Assembly (NCBI RefSeq): GCF_002269385.1
Contig: NZ_CP022957.1
Location: forward strand, 3,463,001 to 3,527,000
DNA: 64,000 nt
Direction of reading: 5' to 3'
From: Maribacter cobaltidurans
GTDB lineage: Bacteria; Bacteroidota; Bacteroidia; Flavobacteriales; Flavobacteriaceae
Shown here: piece after piece, positions 52,000 through 61,917 of the stretch
Layout of the letters: each line of letters begins with the position of its first letter
Numbering within the stretch: position 1 is the stretch's first letter
Program-made: the position numbers and the translations under genes
Notes under the pieces: model-generated
Seen by the model: only the letters and a program-made list of their open reading frames with translations
Databases searched by the model: none
What the model was told of the DNA's origin: nothing

Positions 52000-52266
52000 A
52001 TGAAAAAAAGCAAGTTTACCGAGAGCCAGATCATCAAGGCATTAAAAGAGAACGAACAAGGAAGAAGTGTCGGGGACATCTCCCGCGAGATGGGTGTTGA
52101 CAAGAGCACCTTTTACTATTGGAGGAAGAAGTACGGGGGCATGGAAGTGGCCCATATGAAGCGGCTCAAAGAGCTCGAGGATGAGAACCGCAAGCTCAAA
52201 CAGATGTACGCCGATGTAAGTCTGGACGTTCGTATGTTAAAGGATGTACTGTCAAAAAAGTTCTAG
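52000..52266 (+). CDS. IS3-family transposase OrfA (copy 2)
   Basis: 88 aa, identical to the OrfA of copy 1: HTH plus leucine zipper, with the A6G slip heptamer at 52254-52260 for -1 frameshifting into OrfB. Confidence 0.95.
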   Translation: MKKSKFTESQIIKALKENEQGRSVGDISREMGVDKSTFYYWRKKYGGMEVAHMKRLKELEDENRKLKQMYADVSLDVRMLKDVLSKKF

Positions 52267-52361
52267 GGCCTTCCGACAAGAAGCACCGCGCAAAATATCT
52301 CCAGGAGGCCTATTCGGTCTGCGTATCGCGTTCCTGCCGGGTAATCGGGCTTGCCCGTTCG

Positions 52362-53138
52362 ATGTGGTACTACCGTACCAAAAAGGACGATACGGAAGTC
52401 ATCGATGCGTTATCGAGGTTGGCGGAAGAACTGCCGACCAGGGGTTTCGAGGTATATTTTAAACGGCTTCGTCGCGAAGGCCATAAATGGAACAGGAAAC
52501 GTGTACTTAGGGTCTACAGGAACATGGGTCTAAAGTTGCGCAGAAAACATAAGAAAAGACTCCCGGCAAGGGTAAAGAACCCGTTGGAGGCCCCGATCGA
52601 GCTCAACGAGGTATGGAGCATGGACTTCATGGCCGATGTACTGTCCGATGGAAGAAAGGTAAGGGTGTTCAACGTCATGGACGATTGCAACCGTGAGGCA
52701 CTGGCAATGGACGTTGGCCTGAACTACCCGGCAAGAAAGGTCGTGGAGACCCTTGGGCACCTGGAAGAGGAGATAGGCCTTCCCAAAACGATACGGTGCG
52801 ACAACGGTCCCGAGTTCATCTCCAAGACCTTGGCGGCATGGTGCAAAAAGAAAAGGGTCGAACTCAGGTTCATCCAACCGGGCAAGCCCATGCAGAATGG
52901 ATATATGGAACGCCTGAACAGGTTTTACAGGGAGGACGTACTCGATGCATACTGGTTCAACGACCTGCACCAAGTAAGGGCGCTGACCCAAAAATGGAGG
53001 GAGGATTACAATACAAGGCATCCCCATTCATCCATCGGGGATATGCCGCCTAGGGAATACAAGAACCGTTTCGGGGAAGAATTCTTCCCCGAAACGGACA
53101 ACATTAATGATAATTTTATGAATTTAGCGATGTCCTAA
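52362..53138 (+). CDS. IS3-family transposase OrfB (copy 2)
   Basis: 258 aa, identical to copy 1. DDE triad in SMDFMAD, CDNGPEF and GYMERLNR. The frame is open upstream to the slip site, so the active product is OrfAB. Confidence 0.95.
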   Translation: MWYYRTKKDDTEVIDALSRLAEELPTRGFEVYFKRLRREGHKWNRKRVLRVYRNMGLKLRRKHKKRLPARVKNPLEAPIELNEVWSMDFMADVLSDGRKVRVFNVMDDCNREALAMDVGLNYPARKVVETLGHLEEEIGLPKTIRCDNGPEFISKTLAAWCKKKRVELRFIQPGKPMQNGYMERLNRFYREDVLDAYWFNDLHQVRALTQKWREDYNTRHPHSSIGDMPPREYKNRFGEEFFPETDNINDNFMNLAMS

Positions 53139-53269
53139 GAAGGGGAAGGCTACAGCCTAACTTCGTTTTCTGAATTTACTGATGTACGAAAAATTGATAT
53201 TTCTTTTTTTGAAGTTTCTTTTATTAAATCTGCCATTTAATTTTAAGCGAATTTTACACCCCGTTTTAA

Positions 53270-53692
53270 TTATACTCTTATATTTTTAAACTTCCATTTT
53301 TTTAAACCTCCAAATAAAAACAGTAACCCTATGCCTAAAGCAACAATAGAATAAATTGTTTCTAAACTGGATACAGCCTTTTGTTGAGGAATACCAAACA
53401 ATAATTCTCCAGCACCGCGAATTATATACACTCCTGAAATTATAAATATTCCATATTTTAAATTTGGGAGTTTTTTAATTTTTCCATCTGCGGAAAGGCC
53501 ATAAAGTCCAAAAATGAAAAAGACAATAGCAACAAAAATCGTCAATAGGTAAGGTAATGAGAAATGTATTTGAGAAAGCTTAACCATTTCTTCTCCTATC
53601 CCTGTTATCTCAAACATTTTTTCTGCCCAAAATAGACCGATAATGTGAGCAAATGCTATTATTATATTTATATATCCACCAAGTCTTAACAT
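53270..53692 (-). CDS. Four-helix inner-membrane protein
   Basis: A 140-aa protein with four hydrophobic helices (about 5-22, 45-65, 80-95, 115-130), like small DoxX/DUF4345-type membrane proteins. It lies 15 bp after the SRPBCC-fold gene, so they are probably one operon. Function unknown. Confidence 0.7.
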   Translation of the reverse strand: MLRLGGYINIIIAFAHIIGLFWAEKMFEITGIGEEMVKLSQIHFSLPYLLTIFVAIVFFIFGLYGLSADGKIKKLPNLKYGIFIISGVYIIRGAGELLFGIPQQKAVSSLETIYSIVALGIGLLFLFGGLKKWKFKNIRV

Positions 53693-53707
53693 AACAATCC
53701 TACTTTA

Positions 53708-54199
53708 CTACTGTTCTACTAATTCTTTAAGTTCTCTATTCATTTTCTTAAAAATTTCTAATTCTTTAAAAATCTTTTTTCTAAACAGAGAGGCAATAAT
53801 TCCTTTTAATTCCCATTTTTGAATAAAAACAACATTCTGTTTGTCTACCTCTTCAATTATAAAACTATGTGTTGCCTTAAAAAAACAATTCAGCATAACA
53901 ACTTGAGTAGCAGAAAATGATTTAAAATCATTTTTACTAACTGCCTTAGCTTTAAAATTTGAACTTTTGCCATTTGGTTGTGTAATTGTTACTTTGAATT
54001 TATTCCCCATAATTAAGTTATTGTTACTTTCCATTTTTAAAACAGAATTCCAACTAGGATAATTTTCAAAATCTGTTATCACCTCCCAGGCTTTTTCTTT
54101 TGAAGCTTTTACAGCTATTTCAATTTTATATTCTTTCATTTTTTGAGCATTAACATTAATAAAGAAGGCACTAGCAAATAGGACTAATAAAACTTTCAT
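53708..54199 (-). CDS. SRPBCC-family protein with signal peptide
   Basis: A 163-aa protein with an N-terminal signal (VLLVLFASAFFINVNAQ). The domain IEIAVKASKEKAWEVITDFENYPSWNSVLKMESN... is the START/polyketide-cyclase-like ligand-binding fold (SRPBCC). Extracytoplasmic, binding small hydrophobic molecules is possible. Confidence 0.82.
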   Translation of the reverse strand: MKVLLVLFASAFFINVNAQKMKEYKIEIAVKASKEKAWEVITDFENYPSWNSVLKMESNNNLIMGNKFKVTITQPNGKSSNFKAKAVSKNDFKSFSATQVVMLNCFFKATHSFIIEEVDKQNVVFIQKWELKGIIASLFRKKIFKELEIFKKMNRELKELVEQ

Positions 54200-54703
54200 A
54201 ATAAACAGTTTGTAATTTGGTTAACTTTATCTAATTTTTGATTTACTTCTTTTTAAGAAACATCCTTACACTATCATTTTATTACTTAAAAAAACCCATA
54301 AATATTATTAGTCCTCTGCTTTATATTTTTTCAATTAACTCATTTATTCTTTCTTCAGGGTAAATCGCGAACCAAAAAATTAAACCTTCATATTTTGATA
54401 TTAACCAATTGCATCCATTGAAGCATTTTGAGACTCTTCCTTTCTAAATGCTTCTTCTAAAATGGATTTTAGCTTTTTGTATATTTCCCTAACTTCTTTT
54501 TTGAATTTAGGATAGAAAAACCTAAATAGATTTAACAAATCACCTAATGTATTTCAATACACTCAAACCCCATTTTATTTATTTCCTCAATTAAAAAGTT
54601 ATTCATGATTGAATAATAAATTGATATTTGTTTTTTCATAGCCACTTTTCTTAAATCTTTCATTGAACCTCGTGTAAATTCGCAAAAGACAGGTAATTAA
54701 ATT
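54200..54703 (-). pseudogene. Intergenic region with gene remnant
   Basis: There is no intact gene in these 504 bp. Minus-strand fragments such as MKDLRKVAMKKQISIYYS and YPKFKKEVREIYKKLKSILE are interrupted by stops and frame changes, like a degraded gene (a TetR-type C-terminus is possible). Not assigned further. Confidence 0.35.
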
Positions 54704-55879
54704 CTAAAAACTATATCTAAACCTCAAGTAAACACTGTTTCCTAAATTAGAAAACTGTTCTTCTTGTTTACCATAATATAACTGACCTGTGACATCAAAG
54801 TCCCAGTTTTGTGATATGCTATAGGTAAATTGTGGCATAAAAAAAACCATATCAATATCAGCAGCATATATAGAAGCTATTGAACCTGCTATTGCTGGTG
54901 TAAATGTTTTAGAAGCTTGACCAAAAAAGGACCATTTATTTGGCATCAGGTGTTTTACGTCAATAGATTCACTGTATAATTGAGAAGTATCATAAGCATT
55001 TGTGTTACTTATACCATCACTATTATATAATGTAGAAACATTTAAGGAAATATCATTTTTGAAATAATAATCAAACGAAATGGAACCTACAAAAGCATTG
55101 TCTTCGATGGAATTGCCATAGGGCATAAAATAACTTAATTCTCCTTTGAAACCCATATCTTTTATAACACCTTCCCAGCCTAACCCCAAGGTGTAATTTT
55201 CCAAATATTTGGCGACTATCATTTGAAAATCATATTGAAATTTGTTGAAATTATACTTTATAGCCACTGTATTATTTTTCCATTCATCTGTATAATTAAT
55301 AGCAATTTCTAAACTGGAATTTCCAGAAGTGAAATATTTTGCTCTTAAGGCATCTGTCCCTGGTCGCTCTTCGTAATCAAAATCAAAAAAGCTGTAAGCA
55401 TTAAAAAGGTCATTTGGATTCCAAACCAAATTCTTACCCCAATTTATACGCTGACGACCTAAAACCAACTGCCATTTGTTTGAATGATAATCTACATACA
55501 ACCGGTCAATATTTGAAAGCATAATAAGTGCTGGCCGATTTATCAATAAAGCAGTCATATCTATATCTTGGTTTGAATTTTCAACCATTGACGCATAGTC
55601 TGGAATTGATTTAACTGAAGTACCCCAAAATATCCTGTTACGTAATTCGATTGCTAGTGTAAGATTATCGTTGGCATACATCTTAAAGTTTAATCTATTA
55701 TGAATTAGGTTGTCATTTCCTATACTATCCAAGGAAGTAAAACTAGAAGTGTTTAAATACTTTACATAACCCGAAAAGTCTACATGTTCAGAAACCCAAT
55801 TTTGCTTTTCCTGTGCCGTCATATTGATTATTGATGCAATAACCAAAATATAGAATACTATGTGCTTTGTTAACTTCAA
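54704..55879 (-). CDS. Outer-membrane beta-barrel protein of the export operon
   Basis: A 391-aa protein with signal peptide (HIVFYILVIASIINMTAQ) and amphipathic strands throughout, ending in a C-terminal aromatic YLRFRYSF, a barrel-insertion signature. The segment WQLVLGRQRINWGKNLVWNPND is typical of porin-like Bacteroidota barrels. Last gene of the operon, 5 bp after the ATPase. Confidence 0.8.
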   Translation of the reverse strand: MKLTKHIVFYILVIASIINMTAQEKQNWVSEHVDFSGYVKYLNTSSFTSLDSIGNDNLIHNRLNFKMYANDNLTLAIELRNRIFWGTSVKSIPDYASMVENSNQDIDMTALLINRPALIMLSNIDRLYVDYHSNKWQLVLGRQRINWGKNLVWNPNDLFNAYSFFDFDYEERPGTDALRAKYFTSGNSSLEIAINYTDEWKNNTVAIKYNFNKFQYDFQMIVAKYLENYTLGLGWEGVIKDMGFKGELSYFMPYGNSIEDNAFVGSISFDYYFKNDISLNVSTLYNSDGISNTNAYDTSQLYSESIDVKHLMPNKWSFFGQASKTFTPAIAGSIASIYAADIDMVFFMPQFTYSISQNWDFDVTGQLYYGKQEEQFSNLGNSVYLRFRYSF

Positions 55880-55884
55880 CTTAA

Positions 55885-56568
55885 TTACTTGGTATCCTTA
55901 ATTATTTTACCATCTTCCAATGTTACTATACGATGTGCCCTATCAATAACGCGTTGATCATGCGTTGAAAAAACAAATGTTATTCCTTCTTTTTCATTGA
56001 GTTGCTCCATAATGTCAAGAAGATCTGATGTGGATTTTGAATCTAGATTAGCAGTAGGTTCGTCAGCTAATACAAATTTAGGTTTAGAAGCCAATGCTCT
56101 GGCCACTGCAATGCGCTGTTGTTGACCACCACTCATTTCATTGGGGCGTTTTGATGCTTGACTATCCAAACCAACCGATTTTAACAGGGCTTCAACTCTA
56201 TTATCAATTTCTTTCTTTGACTTATGCTGCAAAAGCATAATGAAACCTACATTTTCCTTGGCATTAAGGACTGGGATTAAATTATAGGCCTGAAATACAA
56301 AACCAATATTTTGTAATCTGAAATTGATAAGTTCGTTTTCCTTCATTCCAATGATATCAATTTTGTCGACAAACACCTCTCCTGAATGGGGTCTGTCCAG
56401 CCCACCAATAATGTTGAGCAAGGTGCTTTTTCCAGACCCAGAAGGTCCAACAATAGCAGTGAATTCTCCTTTTTCTACATCCAAGGAAACGCCATTAAGC
56501 GCTTTCACTTCGTTACCTTTACCCTCATTATAAACCTTTATTAGGTTTTCTGTTTTTATAACATTCAT
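55885..56568 (-). CDS. LolD/MacB-type ABC transporter ATPase
   Basis: A 227-aa protein. Walker A GPSGSGKST (about 40), signature MSGGQQQRIAVARAL and Walker B FVLADEPTANLD are intact. The type drives FtsX-fold permeases for lipoprotein release or periplasmic export. Co-transcribed with the two permeases. Confidence 0.93.
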   Translation of the reverse strand: MNVIKTENLIKVYNEGKGNEVKALNGVSLDVEKGEFTAIVGPSGSGKSTLLNIIGGLDRPHSGEVFVDKIDIIGMKENELINFRLQNIGFVFQAYNLIPVLNAKENVGFIMLLQHKSKKEIDNRVEALLKSVGLDSQASKRPNEMSGGQQQRIAVARALASKPKFVLADEPTANLDSKSTSDLLDIMEQLNEKEGITFVFSTHDQRVIDRAHRIVTLEDGKIIKDTK

Positions 56569-56591
56569 TTTTGTTGAGTTTTAAATTTTTA

Positions 56592-57803
56592 TCAAATAGC
56601 TTTCACGGCTTCTGCTGGATTTAATTTTAAAGCTCTTCTTGCTGGTATAATGGCTGCAATCAAAGCTACAGAAAGTGTCATTAGTGTAATATCTACATAC
56701 ATGGCAAATGGCAGTTTGGTAAATACTCTTGCACCCATACCTAAACTTTCCAGTCCTTTGGCCACAGCCGATAAATTGATGCCATTCCTACCAAAATATT
56801 CAATCGTCCATATTGACAACAATACACCTAGAAGCGCCGCTATAAAAGCCAAGAAAAGTGTTTCCAAAATAATCATGGTAAAGACTTTTCGTTTATCCAT
56901 ACCAACAGATAGCAACATCCCTATTTCTCGTTTTCGTTCCAGAACCGCCATGAGCATAGTATTAACAATGCCAAAAGCCAAGGCTAATAAGATAATCCCC
57001 ATAAAAATGTAAATAAAGTTGCTCATGGCTTCTTGGGCATAGCCCAATTCTGGTGAAAGTTGATCCCAACTTTCAACGGAATTGTTTGTTTTGATTTGGT
57101 TCTCTACAGTTTCAGTTTCAGTAATGTTATCACACAAGATGGCTATTTCATGGTATTTGCCACTTAAACTAACTAGTGGAGCTAAATCATCATACTTCAC
57201 AAATACATTTTCCTCATCAAACGAACTGTTTATGGTTTTAAAAATTCCTTCAACCCTAAAACCAGTTGAAACGGTATTATTATTGGAATCTTGAAAGTTG
57301 AGTACCACCTTGGAATTGACTTTAACACCTAATTTATTGGCTAGTTTTTCCCCAATGATAATTGGATTTCTTTTTAGTTTGTACAAATAGGTTCCTTGCA
57401 CCAGTTTTTCTGAAATATCTGTGACATTTTTTTCTTTATCAGGGAATATTCCCATAATCTTCACACCATAATTACCATGAGCTGTAGATGCCATTCCTTG
57501 TAATACCAACCGTTTCGTATAAGCCGTTACATGACTCATGGTGTCTATTTCTTTTAAAAGAGTATTACTTCCTATGATAGTATCTTTTTTATCAAAATTT
57601 TCCTGAAAACCAGCATTGTGAATTTGGATGTGGGACAAATTTGTATTTATAAAACTACTCAAACGCTGATCGTTCATACCGGAGACCATGGCCATGATAA
57701 ACAACCCAGACCAGATGCCTAAAACTACCGAAGCAATGACAATACTGCTTCGTAGTTTATTACGCCAAACGTTTCTCCAAGCAATCATTAATAATGTTTT
57801 CAT
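56592..57803 (-). CDS. FtsX-like ABC transporter permease 2
   Basis: A 403-aa protein. Membrane helix near the N-terminus (SSIVIASVVLGIWSGLFIMAM), a large MacB-type periplasmic domain, then three C-terminal helices with the FtsX pattern (LERKREIGMLLSVGMDKRKVF). Paralogue of the permease encoded upstream; together probably a LolCE-like pair. Confidence 0.9.
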   Translation of the reverse strand: MKTLLMIAWRNVWRNKLRSSIVIASVVLGIWSGLFIMAMVSGMNDQRLSSFINTNLSHIQIHNAGFQENFDKKDTIIGSNTLLKEIDTMSHVTAYTKRLVLQGMASTAHGNYGVKIMGIFPDKEKNVTDISEKLVQGTYLYKLKRNPIIIGEKLANKLGVKVNSKVVLNFQDSNNNTVSTGFRVEGIFKTINSSFDEENVFVKYDDLAPLVSLSGKYHEIAILCDNITETETVENQIKTNNSVESWDQLSPELGYAQEAMSNFIYIFMGIILLALAFGIVNTMLMAVLERKREIGMLLSVGMDKRKVFTMIILETLFLAFIAALLGVLLSIWTIEYFGRNGINLSAVAKGLESLGMGARVFTKLPFAMYVDITLMTLSVALIAAIIPARRALKLNPAEAVKAI

Positions 57804-57820
57804 TTTGTTACTTTAAAAAG

Positions 57821-59032
57821 TTAACCTCTCATAGCATGCAGAGGATTCAGTTTTTTAATAATTAAGATAGGATATAGAGATACCAACAAGGCTATTATGA
57901 AAATTAGTGAAGCATGCACCAAGGGCAGGTCAGGTTGTATGTAAAATGGAATTTCTGCAGTAAACCCGAAGTTCTCCATCATTTCGGCTTGTGTACCAGG
58001 TAGTACCAAAGGGTCGTAGTGTTTCCACAACATGATTGGATACGCAAGAAGAACACCCATAATTACTCCCAACAATGATAGTATAATGGTTTCTATAAAC
58101 ACCATAAACATTAACTTGCCTTTTTTCATCCCAATAGAGACGAGCACACCAAATTCATATTTTCTTTCTTGTGTCATCATTAGTACGGTGCCAAAAATTC
58201 CAAAGATGAGAATCATGTACAGGATAGCTATCATCAACAATCCACCAACACTATCTGCTAAAATGGTTTGTTGCAATTCAGGCATCATTTGTTGCCAGTT
58301 CATTACTTCATAGTTACTGTCCAACTTGCTTGAGATTGCTTTTTGCAACGACTTAAGTTGGACATTGTCATTTTTATCTACCACAAGACTTGTAACAATG
58401 CCAGATGCACTAAAAAGATTTTGGGCATCTTCCAAGGACATCATAGCCGTAACTTTATTCAAGGCAGGGTTTTTCAAGTCTATAATTCCAGAAATATGAA
58501 ATTTATCAGCAGCCAACATTCCATGGTATCCCTGTCCTACAAAAACCAAAGTATCATTGGTTTCTACTTTAAAATAAGAGGCTACTCCTTTTCCTATAAT
58601 AATATCCTTTGGGTTTTGAGGAAGGAAACCTGTTATCAATTTTGAATTTATATCCTGTAATTTTTGCTCCTTTTTAAAATCAACCCCATTGAGACTAATT
58701 ACTTTAGTAAGGTCGCCAAAGGACAATAAACCATAATTTTCCAATCTTGGTAAAATCGTTTCAACACCTTCTGTGTTTGACAATTGATTAATTAAGTTAC
58801 TAGTTACAATTATTGAATTATCTATTGATCGATTATCCCAATATCCTTTATGATGTAGCTGTATATATCCTGTATATGAACCTACCACATTGTCTATCAT
58901 ACCCTTATAAGTACCCAACTGCATAGAACGCATGATTAAGGAAAGGAATATTGCTATGAGTATAGAGGCTACAGTAATTAGACTCCTTTTTTTATTACGC
59001 CAAATGTTTCTCCAGGCAATTTTTAGAATCAT
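57821..59032 (-). CDS. FtsX-like ABC transporter permease 1
   Basis: A 403-aa protein with the same architecture as its partner: N-terminal helix (SLITVASILIAIFLSLIMRSM), periplasmic domain, three C-terminal helices with TQERKYEFGVLVSIGMKKGKLM. Starts 17 bp after the LolA-like gene. Confidence 0.9.
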   Translation of the reverse strand: MILKIAWRNIWRNKKRSLITVASILIAIFLSLIMRSMQLGTYKGMIDNVVGSYTGYIQLHHKGYWDNRSIDNSIIVTSNLINQLSNTEGVETILPRLENYGLLSFGDLTKVISLNGVDFKKEQKLQDINSKLITGFLPQNPKDIIIGKGVASYFKVETNDTLVFVGQGYHGMLAADKFHISGIIDLKNPALNKVTAMMSLEDAQNLFSASGIVTSLVVDKNDNVQLKSLQKAISSKLDSNYEVMNWQQMMPELQQTILADSVGGLLMIAILYMILIFGIFGTVLMMTQERKYEFGVLVSIGMKKGKLMFMVFIETIILSLLGVIMGVLLAYPIMLWKHYDPLVLPGTQAEMMENFGFTAEIPFYIQPDLPLVHASLIFIIALLVSLYPILIIKKLNPLHAMRG

Positions 59033-59049
59033 TGTTTACTAATTAATAA

Positions 59050-59790
59050 TTAATGGATGCGTTTCATGTAATTGGTGGTAAAGTATTCATCAGGTATATC
59101 GATACCAAACTTCCACTGACTATAACTAATTACCGTAGATTGTCCCGGTTTATCGACCGGCACAACAGTTAGTTTTGAAGGAAGTAACTTGCTATCAAAT
59201 GTTTTTACGTCCGATCCTATCATTTGGTTGACCAAAAACATATCTTCATCATAAAAATCTGTCTGCATCTGCATGTATTCTTTTTCATCAATCCAAATGA
59301 TTATTTTTCCCCAAACAACAGCGGCATTAGGCTTTGGGGTCAACTCTATTTTCCAGCAGGTGTAACCTTCCTTTTCTTCTTCACCAATAATTTTTTTATC
59401 ATAATCTGTCACCAGTGAAGATTGTTTTACCAAATCATCATTTGTTAAATCGGTGCCCATCCAATTCTGTAACATCATTGAAGGCGGAAACTTTACTGTT
59501 CTTTCAATTGTTGGCAGGTAATTCCAAACCTCTTTTTCTCGCATGAGAAAAACAGTGCCCTTTTCTTTTGCTGGACTGGTTATTACTGAAACTGAATAAT
59601 CTGAACCTTTTGACCAATATTTCATTTTCAATTCTTTGGACCACTTTGGTCTATTGATATTGATGGTGATCTCAGAATAGGACGATTTTCCCCTTAATTT
59701 ATCATCAGCATTTTTAACAATTTCATCAGCATTTTGACTAAATGAGAAGTTAGAAACAACCATTAACAATAATAATAACTTGTATTTCAT
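59050..59790 (-). CDS. LolA-like outer-membrane lipoprotein-sorting protein
   Basis: A 246-aa protein with signal peptide (LLLLLMVVSNFSFSQ). The body (MKYWSKGSDYSVSVITSPAKEKGTVFLMREKEVWNYLPTIERTVKFPPSMM) matches the LolA-like (PF17131) fold. With the ABC permeases it probably carries a lipid or lipoprotein through the periplasm. It overlaps the TetR gene by 4 bp. Confidence 0.88.
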   Translation of the reverse strand: MKYKLLLLLMVVSNFSFSQNADEIVKNADDKLRGKSSYSEITININRPKWSKELKMKYWSKGSDYSVSVITSPAKEKGTVFLMREKEVWNYLPTIERTVKFPPSMMLQNWMGTDLTNDDLVKQSSLVTDYDKKIIGEEEKEGYTCWKIELTPKPNAAVVWGKIIIWIDEKEYMQMQTDFYDEDMFLVNQMIGSDVKTFDSKLLPSKLTVVPVDKPGQSTVISYSQWKFGIDIPDEYFTTNYMKRIH

Positions 59791-60389
59791 GGTAAATTTT
59801 TTTTAGAATTTATGTAACCTTTTATAATGTTTTCTTTAATCGAGTTTAAAGGATATGATTCACCAAAAATCATATATTGAATACCAATGCCATCCATTAG
59901 CGCCCCTAGTTTGACAGCTTCATTTTCAGGATCATGGTGACCTATCATGGTAAAGAGCTCACTCAATTGTTTGGTGAGTTCTTCATATATGGATGAAATT
60001 GTTTTATGAACTGATGGTATTGACCCTACATGTATGGCCAAAGACACTATAAGACTCCAAAGTTCTTTTTTTTCTTCAAGCAACTTAAAGTATCCCTCAA
60101 CTACTGCCTTGAATATTTTTTCAGGGCTTAAATCTTTTAAATCATCTTCAGACAAGTTTAATTCTGATGCTTCTTTTAAAGCAAAATCAACAGCCTCATT
60201 TAACAATCGCTCTTTATTATCAAAATAGTTGTAAAGAGATCCTTTTGATATGTTCAATTCATTGGCAATGTCACTTATTGAAGTATTGAAATACCCCTTG
60301 GTTGCAAATAGCCGTAGTGCCCCTCGTATGATTTTTTCCTTCTTTTCTTTTTTATGGGCTTCTAATTGTTTTTCAGTTCTTGGACTCAT
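59787..60389 (-). CDS. TetR-family regulator of the export operon
   Basis: A 200-aa protein with an N-terminal TetR HTH (KIIRGALRLFATKGYFNTSISDIANELNISKGSLYNYFDNKERLL) and a helical ligand domain. First gene of the operon; likely a ligand-responsive repressor. Confidence 0.92.
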   Translation of the reverse strand: MSPRTEKQLEAHKKEKKEKIIRGALRLFATKGYFNTSISDIANELNISKGSLYNYFDNKERLLNEAVDFALKEASELNLSEDDLKDLSPEKIFKAVVEGYFKLLEEKKELWSLIVSLAIHVGSIPSVHKTISSIYEELTKQLSELFTMIGHHDPENEAVKLGALMDGIGIQYMIFGESYPLNSIKENIIKGYINSKKNLP

Positions 60390-60477
60390 ATTTTAAAATG
60401 AACGATTGGTCAAAATTAAAAAATTAATCCAAAGAAAAAAAATAAAAGAATTGTTTTTAGATTAAGTTTATAACTTA

Positions 60478-61917
60478 TTATTTTACTATGTTTTGAGTCT
60501 CTCTATAAACTCTCTCAAAATTCAATCTTAAATCTTCAGTTGAAAATAGATTTGCTTTTTTAGGAAATAGCTTTTGAATTGGTTGCAGTTTGAAATGAAG
60601 TTTCTTATCCTTCCCATCCGCAAAAGTGATAAATTCCCCTTGTTTCAATCTAAAGAAAGCGTCTGCCCTCCGTTTGGATACCTCTCTTTCGCCTTTGGTG
60701 ATTCGACTCTCAAAACTCAACCCACTGCTTTTACTTATGCTTTTGGTCGGCGTTTTGATAATTTCAAAAAATCGTTCATAATATTTTGCAGTATCCGGGT
60801 CATTGACCTTACCAAAGAATTGATAAGATAGGTTGCTCAAAATGGCCTTACTCGCTTTTTCACCATAGAGCATATCGTTCTGGATCTTATCCTGCATTAC
60901 ATAAATGGTAGCAATATCATAGCTTCGAAGTGTAGCCGGAATACGGTGCATATTGAGCAACTTTATAGTAGGTGCTTCTTCCATCATCAAAAATGAGGAT
61001 TTCTGCCCCCTGATGCTCATTTGTTTAATTACTGTATGAATGATTGCGGCAATAATAGGCGAATATGCGGATTCATATTTAGGGTGGTTCACTATGGAAA
61101 GTACCGCAGGATTTTTTTCATTATTGACATTAAGAGGCACTTCATCTTTTGACAGTGCCATGAACAGTTTTTGTGAACTGATTTTTTTAAAGGCATTGGC
61201 CAGAGTGCTTTTTACTCCGGCGGTCTGTTTTTCCGATTCGATACCATTTAAAAAAGCACTTGCCATACTTTGGGAAGTCAAATCCGATTTCAGGAAGGCA
61301 ACCAGTTTTTTGGTGCTGAGCGATTGGAACAGAGCGATGATGTGGGGCAGGGTGCAAAATTGGGGATAGCTCGTTTTTAACTTCCATATCATTCCACCCA
61401 ACAAGCCTTCCACAGCATCATTGAAAAATTTAGAAGTACTGTTTGTACTTGACTCATCTAATCCCAGAAGATTTTCAATCAAGACTTTTGAAACTTCATG
61501 CACGCTTTCCTCATTAGGTAAATATCTCGGTGCTATGGGATTCACCCGATAGTGGATCTGGTCAAAAGCAATGGTGTAGAATTTCACCCCATTCTCCTTA
61601 AATAAAGGATAGGCTATTTCCGTCAATTCAAAATCTTTATAGTCATGAAGAATACCGCAAAATTGATGTTTGCTAAAATGCTGCAATAAATTATAGATAA
61701 CGCTTTCTGTTTTACCACTACCTGCAGAACCTATAATAGACACACCTCTTTTGATGTTGTCTATTTTAAACTTCCCATATTTCAATTTAAAATGTACCTG
61801 ATACTTTTTATCCATTGGTTTTTTCCATTCTGCAAAGAACAAACCATAGAGTACAGTTCCAGCAAACAAAATAGGTACAACGATATACAGGGCGATATGT
61901 TCCCATTGCCAGTTCAT
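60478..61917 (-). CDS. Type IV coupling protein (VirD4/TraG-like)
   Basis: A 479-aa protein. An N-terminal membrane helix (HIALYIVVPILFAGTVLYGLFF), Walker A GSAGSGKTE (about 64) and Walker B SFLMMEEAPTI (about 310). It links the relaxosome to the T4SS. The start overlaps the stop of the upstream mobilisation gene by 4 bp. Its place far from the tra genes shows that cargo lies between the mob and tra modules of the element. Confidence 0.9.
   Translation of the reverse strand: MNWQWEHIALYIVVPILFAGTVLYGLFFAEWKKPMDKKYQVHFKLKYGKFKIDNIKRGVSIIGSAGSGKTESVIYNLLQHFSKHQFCGILHDYKDFELTEIAYPLFKENGVKFYTIAFDQIHYRVNPIAPRYLPNEESVHEVSKVLIENLLGLDESSTNSTSKFFNDAVEGLLGGMIWKLKTSYPQFCTLPHIIALFQSLSTKKLVAFLKSDLTSQSMASAFLNGIESEKQTAGVKSTLANAFKKISSQKLFMALSKDEVPLNVNNEKNPAVLSIVNHPKYESAYSPIIAAIIHTVIKQMSIRGQKSSFLMMEEAPTIKLLNMHRIPATLRSYDIATIYVMQDKIQNDMLYGEKASKAILSNLSYQFFGKVNDPDTAKYYERFFEIIKTPTKSISKSSGLSFESRITKGEREVSKRRADAFFRLKQGEFITFADGKDKKLHFKLQPIQKLFPKKANLFSTEDLRLNFERVYRETQNIVK

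Larger units (their letters stand above)
51933..53154 (+). mobile_element. IS3-family insertion sequence, copy 2
   Basis: A 1222-bp element that looks base-identical to the copy at 10371-11592, same terminal repeats and orientation. Its 4-bp target duplication is GCCT (51929-51932 and 53155-53158), different from that of copy 1, so the two are independent insertions. Confidence 0.96.

Noticed and set aside
10371-53154. Composite transposon bounded by the two IS copies
   Set aside because: Each copy has its own perfect 4-bp target duplication, so they inserted independently.
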